A stretch of 64,000 bases of DNA from a virus. Location: the IMG/VR virus record IMGVR_UViG_3300028394_000076, positions 1 through 64,000 of that record. One strand, written 5' to 3'. The stretch's first letter is position 1. The number at the start of each line of letters is the position of its first letter. The notes below the pieces were generated by a model. It had not been told where the DNA came from. It made no database searches and saw nothing but the letters and a program-made list of their open reading frames with translations. Shown one piece after another: positions 57,902-64,000 of the stretch. The translations under genes and the position numbers were made by a program.

Positions 57902-59020
57902 ATGGAAAATTTAAATAGTGTATGTTATGTTGGTGCAATCGGAGAGGTTAAGCCAATAGAAGGGGCTGACAACATAGAACTTGTTATGGTTAATGGTTGG
58001 AATGCCATAACTAAAAAAGGAGAATATAAAGTTGATGATTTAGTTGTTGTTGCAACCACCGATGCGGTTATACCACAAAAACTTTCTGATGGGTTAAATG
58101 TTACAAGTTATCTTCGTAAAGGTCAGAGAGTAAGAACTATAAAACTTCGTAAGGTTTACTCCGAATGTTTAATAATACCAATAGAGTTTGTTCCAGAAAA
58201 ATATAGATACGATGGTTCTGACTGCATGGAGTTACTTGAAGTGTTCAAATACGAACCACCTGTTAAGATGGTTCAGTTAAGTGGGGGTAGAAAATTCAAA
58301 TACCACCAAAACCCTAACTTTCATGTTTATTACAAGTTTCCTAACTTGAAGAATGCCCCCGAAATGTTCAACGAAGAAGACATAGTCACTATCACTCGTA
58401 AACTTCACGGAACAAATGCTCGTTATGGTATCGTTAAAAAGAAAAGATTATCCTTGTGGGATTATGTTAAAAAGTTCTTTGGAGATAAATGGGCTGGGTA
58501 TGAATATGTTTATGGATCTCACAACGTAGAGAAAGGTTCTGACTCTCAAGGGTTTTACAAATCGGACGTATGGAAAACAATCGCAGATAATTATAAAATA
58601 AAAGATAAACTATGGGATTATGTTAAGACATATAGTCGTCCTGACTATTTGGGTGATGGGTTAATCATCTATGGTGAGATATATGGTCATGGTATACAAA
58701 AAAATTATGATTATGGTTTAACTGATGTTAAATTTGCTGGTTTTGATCTTGAGTTAAATGGTAATTACCGACCTTATCACGATGAAAAGAACGTCTTCAA
58801 ATCTTTGGGTTTACAAAGAGTTGAGGTTCTTTATTTGGGAACTTGGTCCAAAGAAAAACAAGATAAATACGTATTCAATAACAATATAGATGGAACCAAA
58901 GTTCCTCACGAAGGTGTGGTTGTTAAATCCGTTACCGGTGATAGACACAAAGTAGGTAAAGTGATCAACCCTGATTATATTATATTCTGTGAAAAAAATA
59001 ATGTAGGTGACTCCCATTGA
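57902..59020 (+). CDS. RNA ligase, Rnl5/DraRnl-like with N-terminal OB domain
   Basis: This 372-residue ATP-dependent ligase has an N-terminal OB-like domain (residues 1-110) and a nucleotidyltransferase domain: motif I TRKLHGTNARYG with the adenylated Lys at 167, motif III LIIYGEIYGHGI, motif IV HEGVVVKS, and motif V near VGKVINPDY. OB domain first is the DraRnl (Rnl5) order, different from T4 Rnl1 and Rnl2. It would seal broken RNA, for instance tRNA cut by host defences. It is preceded by a promoter and closed by a terminator. Confidence 0.8.
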   Translation: MENLNSVCYVGAIGEVKPIEGADNIELVMVNGWNAITKKGEYKVDDLVVVATTDAVIPQKLSDGLNVTSYLRKGQRVRTIKLRKVYSECLIIPIEFVPEKYRYDGSDCMELLEVFKYEPPVKMVQLSGGRKFKYHQNPNFHVYYKFPNLKNAPEMFNEEDIVTITRKLHGTNARYGIVKKKRLSLWDYVKKFFGDKWAGYEYVYGSHNVEKGSDSQGFYKSDVWKTIADNYKIKDKLWDYVKTYSRPDYLGDGLIIYGEIYGHGIQKNYDYGLTDVKFAGFDLELNGNYRPYHDEKNVFKSLGLQRVEVLYLGTWSKEKQDKYVFNNNIDGTKVPHEGVVVKSVTGDRHKVGKVINPDYIIFCEKNNVGDSH

Positions 59021-59033
59021 TGGGGTCACTTTT
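59006..59033 (+). terminator. Rho-independent terminator overlapping the ligase stop
   Basis: GTGAC and CCCAT (59007-59017, with one bulged T) pair with ATGGG and GTCAC (59020-59029), then four T residues. The ligase stop codon lies in the hairpin. Confidence 0.75.
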
Positions 59034-59077
59034 ATTCGTTACTATCAAATTAAAAAAAATTAACACATATTAAGATA

Positions 59078-59269
59078 ATGGAAAATAAAAAAAAAATACC
59101 TAAATTAATTTTAAACTCTGAAGAACATGAACTTATTGGGTTTTATATATCCGAACTTGGATTTTTAATGATGTCAATATGTTCACAATCAGGTAAACGA
59201 ACTAACTATAATTTGGGTGAATACAACACAGAACAAAATGTTTTTATTGATTTAATTAAAAAAAATTAA
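59078..59269 (+). CDS. Small unknown protein
   Basis: This 63-residue protein (IPKLILNSEEHELIGFYI, then GEYNTEQNVFIDLIKKN) appears compact and alpha/beta. It stands between the ligase and the AAA+ gene with short gaps. No family is recognised. Confidence 0.45.
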   Translation: MENKKKIPKLILNSEEHELIGFYISELGFLMMSICSQSGKRTNYNLGEYNTEQNVFIDLIKKN

Positions 59270-59306
59270 ATTGATTAGTTCACTTTTTTAATTACATTTA
59301 AATAAA

Positions 59307-59501
59307 ATGAAACAAGATTTAAACAAATTTGCATTCTTTTCAAAAAACTTTTTGTGGTATTCCATAATGTTAGTGATTGAGAATGATTATAATCCACTTA
59401 ATTGGTGGTTATTTAGTGGGTTTTTTCCTATAATGATTACTATATTTTTTGAACTATTAATACTTGGTTCTTCATTAAACGAAATAGAAACAGAAACATA
59501 A
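59307..59501 (+). CDS. Small membrane protein
   Basis: This 64-residue protein has two hydrophobic stretches (FLWYSIMLVIE and WWLFSGFFPIMITIFFELLIL). It precedes the AAA+ ATPase gene by 20 nt. The function is unknown; the two may act together at the membrane. Confidence 0.45.
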   Translation: MKQDLNKFAFFSKNFLWYSIMLVIENDYNPLNWWLFSGFFPIMITIFFELLILGSSLNEIETET

Positions 59502-59521
59502 AATTAAAAAAATATTATACA

Positions 59522-60505
59522 ATGAGAGAAGACGAAATTGATGACTATATTGAAGAGTTAAAAATGATTGAAGAAATGGATAATATAGAAATACCAAGAA
59601 ATAGATTTATTAAAAACGATGACACAAAGACACCAACTAATTCACCAACATGTTGGGGAACTTTACAAGACGAAGAATTTGCACCAGCATTTACATCCGT
59701 TCCAAAAGTGCCGGCTGGAATTTATGAAATCATTTACAATAGACAATTAAATTGTAATACAATAAAAAAACAACCATTTAAAACAGATGAATTATACCAG
59801 TTACCTTCATATGAGATCCAAGATATCCTCAAGGATATCCAAAATTTTTGGGATCGTCGTGACAAATATAGAGAATATAATTTTGTTCATAAGCGTGGGA
59901 TTCTAATGTATGGTGAACCAGGATGTGGTAAGTCTGGAATCATTCAGTTAATTTCAAAACAACTAATTGAAAATGATGGGATTATTCTAAACATTAAAGA
60001 TCATGACGATGTTGAATACTTTATTGATTTCATCGCAACATTTAGAAAAATTGAAACCAACAGACCTTTAATTGTTTTGTTAGAAGATATTGATTCAATT
60101 GCTGGAGAAAATAATCATGCGACAAGTAAGTTATTAAACATTCTTGACGGTGTGAAACAAATTGAAGATGTTGTTTATATTGCAACAACAAACTATCCTG
60201 AGAAACTACAAGACCGTATAACAAACAGACCATCTCGTTTTGATAGACGATACAAAGTGGAACTTCCAAACGAAGAGATTAGAGACGCTTATATTCGTCA
60301 CAAATTAACAGAAGATGATTTGAAAAATGTTAATATTGATGAATGGGTAAAAAGAACTGAAGGAATGTCTCTTTCACACTTGAAAGAAGTTGTAATTTCA
60401 ACTATAGTTATGGGAAGAGAATTTGAGGAAGTGATGGATAACCTCGAAGGATTAAAAAAAGCACCAACAATTAAAGAATTTAAAAAAGTAGGATTTGGAA
60501 AATGA
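59522..60505 (+). CDS. AAA+ ATPase, BCS1/FtsH-like
   Basis: This 327-residue protein has an acidic N-terminal region (1-110), then a classical AAA module: Walker A MYGEPGCGKSGI, Walker B LIVLLEDIDSIAG, sensor 1 VYIATTNYPEKL, and an arginine region NRPSRFDRRYKVELP. Its closest known pattern is the AAA domain of BCS1 or FtsH type. Lacking a protease domain, it is probably an unfoldase or remodeller. The partner is unknown. It overlaps a small membrane protein gene at its 3' end. Confidence 0.8.
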   Translation: MREDEIDDYIEELKMIEEMDNIEIPRNRFIKNDDTKTPTNSPTCWGTLQDEEFAPAFTSVPKVPAGIYEIIYNRQLNCNTIKKQPFKTDELYQLPSYEIQDILKDIQNFWDRRDKYREYNFVHKRGILMYGEPGCGKSGIIQLISKQLIENDGIILNIKDHDDVEYFIDFIATFRKIETNRPLIVLLEDIDSIAGENNHATSKLLNILDGVKQIEDVVYIATTNYPEKLQDRITNRPSRFDRRYKVELPNEEIRDAYIRHKLTEDDLKNVNIDEWVKRTEGMSLSHLKEVVISTIVMGREFEEVMDNLEGLKKAPTIKEFKKVGFGK

Positions 60506-60654
60506 AAAAAGGAATTTATTATATACCGTTATTTTTAATATTATTATTTATAATGGTCTGGACATTTTATGTTAGTAATTATTTAGGGTTTGTAATGTCG
60601 ACAATATCAATGTTATTATTAGGTGAAGTTTATTATTTAAGATTTATAAAATAA
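60502..60654 (+). CDS. 50-residue two-helix membrane protein
   Basis: A short gene starting MKKGIYYIPLFLILLFIMVW with a second hydrophobic stretch (FVMSTISMLLLGEVYY). It overlaps the ATPase stop by 4 nt (ATGA), so the two are co-translated. The function is unknown, but the pairing suggests that the ATPase works at a membrane. Confidence 0.5.
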   Translation: MKKGIYYIPLFLILLFIMVWTFYVSNYLGFVMSTISMLLLGEVYYLRFIK

Positions 60655-60693
60655 TTTATAAAAATTTCTCTATCTCAAAAAGGTGGGGTTTTA

Positions 60694-60702
60694 TATTTAT
60701 AG
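60694..60702 (+). promoter_or_regulatory. TATTTATAG start-site box
   Basis: TATTTATAG ends 3 nt before the ATG at 60706. Confidence 0.5.
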
Positions 60703-60705
60703 AAT

Positions 60706-61224
60706 ATGAAAACATTAATAGAAAGAATTGTCAGAGAATATCTTTTGGAGGAAAGAAAATTTCCTAAACAAAAAGGTAGTGAAGTCTATGATAAAATGTT
60801 ATATAATATAATATCCACATACCATCAGTGGTTTGATCGACATGGGGATAATTCGTATAAGGAAAATATTGATTTGTTTTATGAAAAAAATAATTCAGAT
60901 AACGATTATAGGATTGGTGTTAGTGATAAGTTATTGATACCGATAATTAAAAAAGATATTGGTAAGATTATTGATAGTTTCAAAACGCACAATCCTTGTA
61001 ATAAAAGAATCATATTTACAAAAAGAATGGTTAATAATGAAGATGAGGAATACTTTGATGTTATTGAATTTCTCATACAAAAAGATAGTAATGAATTAAA
61101 AATTGTTAGTTCTGCATTTTCTGATGACGGTAACTTTTTATATTTTGGTGTTAGACCAAGAAGTAAAAAAGAAAATTTAAAAGAAAATTCATGTAAAAGT
61201 GGAGATATAGTTGTAGAATTGTAA
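60706..61224 (+). CDS. Unknown protein with leader-like N-terminus
   Basis: This 172-residue protein starts MKTLIERIVREYLLEERK, an amphipathic helix ending in LLEE that resembles the T4-type prohead leader, such as that of internal protein III. The body is alpha/beta (FDVIEFLIQKDSNELKIV, FLYFGVRPRSKKENLK). It is followed by the RNA gene at 61246. It is probably a virion protein by leader and promoter. Confidence 0.5.
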   Translation: MKTLIERIVREYLLEERKFPKQKGSEVYDKMLYNIISTYHQWFDRHGDNSYKENIDLFYEKNNSDNDYRIGVSDKLLIPIIKKDIGKIIDSFKTHNPCNKRIIFTKRMVNNEDEEYFDVIEFLIQKDSNELKIVSSAFSDDGNFLYFGVRPRSKKENLKENSCKSGDIVVEL

Positions 61225-61232
61225 AAAAGTAT

Positions 61233-61240
61233 TATCTTTG
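61233..61240 (+). promoter_or_regulatory. Bacteroidota-type -7 box TATCTTTG for RNA B
   Basis: TATCTTTG follows the stop of the upstream gene by about 8 nt and precedes the structured RNA. No start codon lies nearby, which fits a non-coding transcript. Confidence 0.6.
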
Positions 61241-61245
61241 TAAGA

Positions 61246-61375
61246 CAATTGATTGTTATTGGTTCAATCATTAAAAAATACCAATCGTAGGGTGTCTGGC
61301 GTAATCCGACACAGGTTGAAAATCCCACCCCTAGGTAAAATTGATCCCCACTGAAATATGTGGGGATTTTTTTTT
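61246..61375 (+). ncRNA. Structured RNA B with 5' pseudoknot and terminator
   Basis: TGATTG pairs with CAATCA around a loop containing ATTGGT, which can pair with the later ACCAAT, an H-type pseudoknot as in RNA A. A closed domain follows (TAGGGTG with CACCCCTA, inner hairpin around GGCGTAATCC), then the terminator at 61344. It has its own promoter and terminator, so it is a free-standing RNA of about 130 nt. There is no clear match to a known class. Confidence 0.55.
61344..61375 (+). terminator. Rho-independent terminator of RNA B
   Basis: ATCCCCAC (61344-61351) pairs with GTGGGGAT (61360-61367), followed by eight T residues. Confidence 0.9.
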
Positions 61376-61380
61376 AAGAG

Positions 61381-61464
61381 ACCCCATCTTAATTGATGGG
61401 CTTTAGGGCCGTTATCCGTTAGGGTAACGATTTAAAGGGGGAATTCGCTACTCCCCCTTTTTTT
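61381..61464 (+). ncRNA. Structured RNA C, three hairpins ending in a terminator
   Basis: Hairpin 1 is CCCATC/GATGGG. Hairpin 2 is CGTTATCC/GGGTAACG with loop GTTA. Hairpin 3 is the terminator at 61434. There is no open frame. It may be a second RNA or a 3' extension of RNA B when its terminator is bypassed. Confidence 0.4.
61434..61464 (+). terminator. Rho-independent terminator of RNA C
   Basis: AAAGGGGG (61434-61441) pairs with CCCCCTTT (61453-61460) around an 11-nt loop, followed by more T residues. Confidence 0.85.
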
Positions 61465-61475
61465 ATTTAACAAAG

Positions 61476-61484
61476 TATTTATCA
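61476..61484 (+). promoter_or_regulatory. TATTTATCA start-site box after terminator
   Basis: TATTTATCA ends 3 nt before the ATG at 61488. The 18 bases TTTAACAAAGTATTTATC are identical to those before 31691. Confidence 0.55.
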
Positions 61485-61487
61485 TAT

Positions 61488-61958
61488 ATGAAAATCATAA
61501 GACTTACCGAATCTGATCTAACTAATATTGTTAAAAAAGTTATTAAGGAAAACTCATTGAGACAAGACCTAATTCAACAGATTAAAGAATACGGTTGGAA
61601 AGAAACTTCCGAATTGGTTGGAGGTAGAGTAAATTTAAAAAAACTTCTTGGAATTGAATCACCAATAGATTTTCTTAATTTATTTAATGATTTGGATGTT
61701 ATTGATAGTGAAGAAAACCCTAATTTGACTTTATTTAGATATAAAATAGGAAATAATCTAATGGTTCACGACGATGAATTTGATTTTGTTTACATCAATT
61801 ATGGTAAAATTTGGTCATTTTTAGAAAAAGTTTTTGGACTTAACTACTCTGAAATTCAGGAACTAACAAAGGAGTGGTTGGGTGAGGTCTACGATTTAAA
61901 GGGAGTTTATACGGATGAGATAGATGATGAAGATGATGAGTGGGTTGCCACAATTTAA
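61488..61958 (+). CDS. Acidic protein with MKIIRLTESDL leader
   Basis: This 156-residue protein starts MKIIRLTESDLTNIVKKVI and reaches KEN by residue 22. The rest is acidic, with domains LVGGRVNLKKLLGIESP and NNLMVHDDEFDFVYINYG, and an Asp/Glu tail. It is another member of the leader family and stands alone between terminators. Confidence 0.5.
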   Translation: MKIIRLTESDLTNIVKKVIKENSLRQDLIQQIKEYGWKETSELVGGRVNLKKLLGIESPIDFLNLFNDLDVIDSEENPNLTLFRYKIGNNLMVHDDEFDFVYINYGKIWSFLEKVFGLNYSEIQELTKEWLGEVYDLKGVYTDEIDDEDDEWVATI

Positions 61959-61984
61959 GGGGAATTTTTTATTCCCCTTTTTTT
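61957..61984 (+). terminator. Rho-independent terminator
   Basis: GGGGAAT (61959-61965) pairs with ATTCCCC (61971-61977), followed by seven T residues. Confidence 0.85.
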
Positions 61985-62000
61985 ATTTAATTATTTTACT

Positions 62001-62008
62001 TATCTTTG
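62001..62008 (+). promoter_or_regulatory. Bacteroidota-type -7 box TATCTTTG
   Basis: TATCTTTG ends exactly 4 nt before ATG 62013. Confidence 0.6.
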
Positions 62009-62012
62009 TGTT

Positions 62013-62093
62013 ATGTTAATTATGCCCATATTGTTTATTGTTTTAATCCTATGTATTGGGATATGGGGTAAACACGGAAAACACTTTAAATAA
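62013..62093 (+). CDS. 26-residue membrane peptide
   Basis: A short frame starting MLIMPILFIVLILCIGIWG, one hydrophobic helix with a basic tail (KHGKHFK). Its ATG is at the expected leaderless position after the -7 box, and its stop overlaps the HAD gene start. Confidence 0.4.
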   Translation: MLIMPILFIVLILCIGIWGKHGKHFK

Positions 62094-62692
62094 TGAAAGT
62101 AATATTTTTAGATCATGATGGAGTAATTTGTCTATCCAATAATTGGGGTGGACGAGCAAAGAAATGGGCAAATTTTCATAAGGATAATCCTGATGTTGAA
62201 TTTACAAATCGTCCTATTGATTGTAGGTTCGATAACTTTGATGAGAAGGCAATTAAGGTCCTTAATGAAATACTTGAAAAAACCGGTGCTGAAATAGTTG
62301 TAAGTTCAGATTGGAGATACAATGCAACACTTGAGGAACTTGGCGATTACTACATAAGTCAAGGAATCATCAAACGACCAATTGCGGTAACAGATATGTT
62401 CAAAGACATATTTCCAAGAGAATGGAATGCGTTTAGGTTTCGCGCTGATTTAGAAATAGAACGAAGTATGGAGATTGGACACTGGTTAAAAAACCATCCC
62501 GAAGTTACACATTGGGTTGCAATTGACGATCTTAATATGAGTGTTGAGTTTTTATCTAAAAACTTTTCACATAGTAAAGATAAAGATAAAAACCCCGGTC
62601 TATCTAATTTTGTTCTAACACCAAAAGAAAGTGAGGGAATCAAACAAAGTGGTATTAAAGAAAAAATATTAAAGTTTTTGAAGGATGAGTAG
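62093..62692 (+). CDS. HAD-like phosphatase of RNA-repair type
   Basis: This 199-residue protein has FLDHDGVICLSNNWGG (D7 and D9, the nucleophile motif), a helix with FDEKAIKVLNEILEKTGAEI, the motif VVSSDWRYNATLEELG, and a distal HWVAIDDLN. The order matches the HAD domains found in Swiss-Army-Knife RNA-repair proteins. It probably removes terminal phosphates from RNA or nucleotides. It is translated right after a tiny membrane peptide. Confidence 0.7.
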   Translation: MKVIFLDHDGVICLSNNWGGRAKKWANFHKDNPDVEFTNRPIDCRFDNFDEKAIKVLNEILEKTGAEIVVSSDWRYNATLEELGDYYISQGIIKRPIAVTDMFKDIFPREWNAFRFRADLEIERSMEIGHWLKNHPEVTHWVAIDDLNMSVEFLSKNFSHSKDKDKNPGLSNFVLTPKESEGIKQSGIKEKILKFLKDE

Positions 62693-62768
62693 AATGATTA
62701 AAAAGTTTATGTTGTGGTTATCACTCAAGTTCCCAAAGAAAGGTAAAAAAAGTATTTGGGATTTATAA
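62685..62768 (+). CDS. Possible 27-residue basic peptide
   Basis: A short frame starting MSRMIKKFMLWLSLKFP, overlapping the HAD gene by 8 nt. An amphipathic basic helix is the only feature. Confidence 0.3.
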   Translation: MSRMIKKFMLWLSLKFPKKGKKSIWDL

Positions 62769-62775
62769 AATTAAT

Positions 62776-63090
62776 ATGAAGAACGTAAACCAAATATTCA
62801 AAAATAATACACATCTAATGGATCAACCTGAAGTAATTGAATTGATAGAATATTGTCAAGAATTGGAGGGTGAAGTCCTTGAAAAGAAAATTGATAATAC
62901 TTATAATAAAGAGCACATGTTAAAAACCATGTTATCTGATATACTTTCAAGTTGTAGAGAATATGAAGAAAATAAAATTCTTAAAGATAGATATCCTGAG
63001 TTATATAACGAATTAGATGCTAATTCTTTAGTTAAAAACTTAATGGATTATATTATAACTATGAATAATAAAAATAATTTAAGACTTTAA
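62776..63090 (+). CDS. Unknown helical protein
   Basis: This 104-residue protein (VIELIEYCQELEGEVLEKK, then LKTMLSDILSSCREYEENK) is helical and acidic. No family is recognised. It lies at the start of a run of three small genes. Confidence 0.45.
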   Translation: MKNVNQIFKNNTHLMDQPEVIELIEYCQELEGEVLEKKIDNTYNKEHMLKTMLSDILSSCREYEENKILKDRYPELYNELDANSLVKNLMDYIITMNNKNNLRL

Positions 63091-63092
63091 AT

Positions 63093-63410
63093 ATGGACGA
63101 AAATAAAAAACAAAAAGTTAAACTCATTATGGTAGAAGAAAAACCATATATCATTTCTTTAGATAAAATAGAGATAGGAGATAAAGTTATTGTTACGGTT
63201 GGGGGTCAATATCCATCAATCGTTAATTGTGAAAATGAAACAATTTTTAATTTATTAACTGAGTCAAAACTATCTTTAACTCAGGCTAATAAAATTTTTA
63301 TGGAGCCTGAATATATAAAATTTACATCTGAACAAATTGAAAAAATAATTGAAAATGGTGGAACATTAGATGTCGAACTAGAAGATGGGATTTATAAATA
63401 TACTTTATAA
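63093..63410 (+). CDS. Unknown beta-rich protein
   Basis: This 105-residue protein (VKLIMVEEKPYIISLDKIE, GDKVIVTVGGQYPSIVNCE) has the look of a small beta-barrel followed by a helix (LSLTQANKIFMEPEYI). It starts 2 nt after the previous stop. The function is unknown. Confidence 0.5.
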   Translation: MDENKKQKVKLIMVEEKPYIISLDKIEIGDKVIVTVGGQYPSIVNCENETIFNLLTESKLSLTQANKIFMEPEYIKFTSEQIEKIIENGGTLDVELEDGIYKYTL

Positions 63411-63429
63411 TTTTAAATGATTTTTTAAT

Positions 63430-63750
63430 ATGAGAAAATTCAAAAAAAAAATAATTGAAGAGGATTTAATTATTGAAAGTAACATAGAAAATACAGAAGA
63501 AAAAGAAGATATTGAAACAGAACACAGTTTTTATATTAGCGATGAAAAATTTTCAATAAGTTGGGATCAACCAACAAACAAATGTAATAGAGCAAACCTA
63601 TATCAAACATTGGAAATAAAAACAGAAAATTGTGAAAATAAAAATTTTTTAGTTTTAAAAACCGAAAAATGGGATTTTGAAAATTTTGACGATTTAATTT
63701 TTATTTTATTACAGTTTAAAAAAAGACATGAAATTATGAAAAAATCTTAG
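63430..63750 (+). CDS. Unknown acidic protein
   Basis: This 106-residue protein has a Lys-rich start, an acidic linker and a C-terminal domain with FSISWDQPTNKCNRANLY and DFENFDDLIFILLQF. It is the last complete gene of the window before a host-type promoter. The function is unknown. Confidence 0.45.
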   Translation: MRKFKKKIIEEDLIIESNIENTEEKEDIETEHSFYISDEKFSISWDQPTNKCNRANLYQTLEIKTENCENKNFLVLKTEKWDFENFDDLIFILLQFKKRHEIMKKS

Positions 63751-63769
63751 TTATTTTATAATTTTTTTG

Positions 63770-63777
63770 TATCTTTG
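63770..63777 (+). promoter_or_regulatory. Bacteroidota-type -7 box TATCTTTG
   Basis: TATCTTTG ends exactly 4 nt before ATG 63782. Confidence 0.6.
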
Positions 63778-63781
63778 TTTT

Positions 63782-64000
63782 ATGTTAGAAGTAGAAGGTA
63801 AAGTATTTCATAAGTTAGTTGAGAAAAAAAGTTATAGGACTCAACTATATCATAATTTTTGCGACATATATCAAAAAGATACAAATAGTCTTGGATATAA
63901 AAATTTAATAAACTTATTTATTACCAAAAATGGTGATAGGTTTTTTTCTGATACACAATGTTTTACAGAAGAAGATTTTGTTAAAAATTTTGGAAATCCA
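63782..64000 (+). CDS. Unknown protein, 3' partial
   Basis: A frame starting MLEVEGKVFHKLVEKKSYR, open to the window end (73 codons). It contains YHNFCDIYQKDTNSLGY and NGDRFFSDTQCFTEEDF. The leaderless-type promoter position supports the start. No family is recognised. Confidence 0.45.
   Translation, partial: MLEVEGKVFHKLVEKKSYRTQLYHNFCDIYQKDTNSLGYKNLINLFITKNGDRFFSDTQCFTEEDFVKNFGNP

Noticed and set aside
61270-61345. A tRNA gene within RNA B (AGGTTGAAAATCC looks like a T-arm)
   Set aside because: No 7-bp acceptor, no anticodon stem of standard length and no CCA-type end could be drawn. The T-loop lacks the TTC core.
1-64000. Integrase, attachment site, partition genes or other signs of lysogeny
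   Set aside because: No tyrosine or serine recombinase, repressor or ParA/ParB frame was seen in this window, so lifestyle cannot be called temperate from it.

Overview
The window is a 64 kb piece of a large AT-rich tailed-phage genome (Caudoviricetes, probably a T4-like or jumbo myovirus). The host is probably a member of Bacteroidota. I infer this from gp46/gp47 recombination proteins, a CHC2/TOPRIM primase, tail-fibre-like proteins, a lysis cassette, homing nucleases and very tight packing (many ATGA overlaps, no gap over 300 bp). The host call rests on many TAnnTTTG promoters of Bacteroidota type, a Bacteroidota-like primary sigma factor, an Hc1-like histone, a SprB-type repeat and a protein with a type IX secretion sorting domain.

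Layout. 1-6.1 kb: virion surface proteins with Pro-Thr stalks and a RuvC-like nuclease. 6.2-14.5 kb: replication and recombination (primase, PD-(D/E)XK nuclease, gp47, gp46), an HNH nuclease and small genes. 14.5-18.1 kb: a possible restriction-modification pair, the sigma factor and a structured RNA. 18.2-21.3 kb: membrane protein, amidase and spanin-like lysis genes. 21.3-36 kb: probable head or internal virion genes, a histone-like protein, DnaJ and Dam. 36-46 kb: DUF932, thioredoxin, glutaredoxin, glutamine synthetase, DUF3310, a methyltransferase, DUF192 and NUDIX, with acidic minus-strand genes. 46-52 kb: more putative virion-packaged proteins, a homing nuclease, and a P-loop kinase with an in-frame TGA next to a phosphoesterase. 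52-64 kb: a T9SS-type secreted protein, a CRISPR-like in-frame repeat gene, an RNA ligase, an AAA+ ATPase, structured RNAs and a HAD phosphatase.

Three features tie the window together. (1) About 18 otherwise unrelated proteins share a short N-terminal module (MKIIITExQ-type, or ILxSExERxRIxxLH-type ending near an (I/L)xE), which suggests a common targeting or pro-peptide signal such as packaging into the prohead. (2) Two start-site motifs recur. TAnnTTTG often lies exactly 4-6 nt before ATG. TATTTATnA lies 2-6 or about 10-17 nt before ATG, mostly at late or structural genes. Both suggest leaderless or near-leaderless mRNAs. (3) An RNA-repair-like set (kinase, metallophosphoesterase, Rnl5-type ligase, HAD) resembles a split end-healing and sealing pathway.

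Most striking single objects: the gene at 55829-56737, with eight 36-nt near-identical repeats separated by unrelated, mostly 30-nt spacers, all in one reading frame; and the kinase at 49895-50317, whose Walker A motif is broken by TGA and would become canonical if six nucleotides were skipped. All calls are from reading the sequence; no database search was run.
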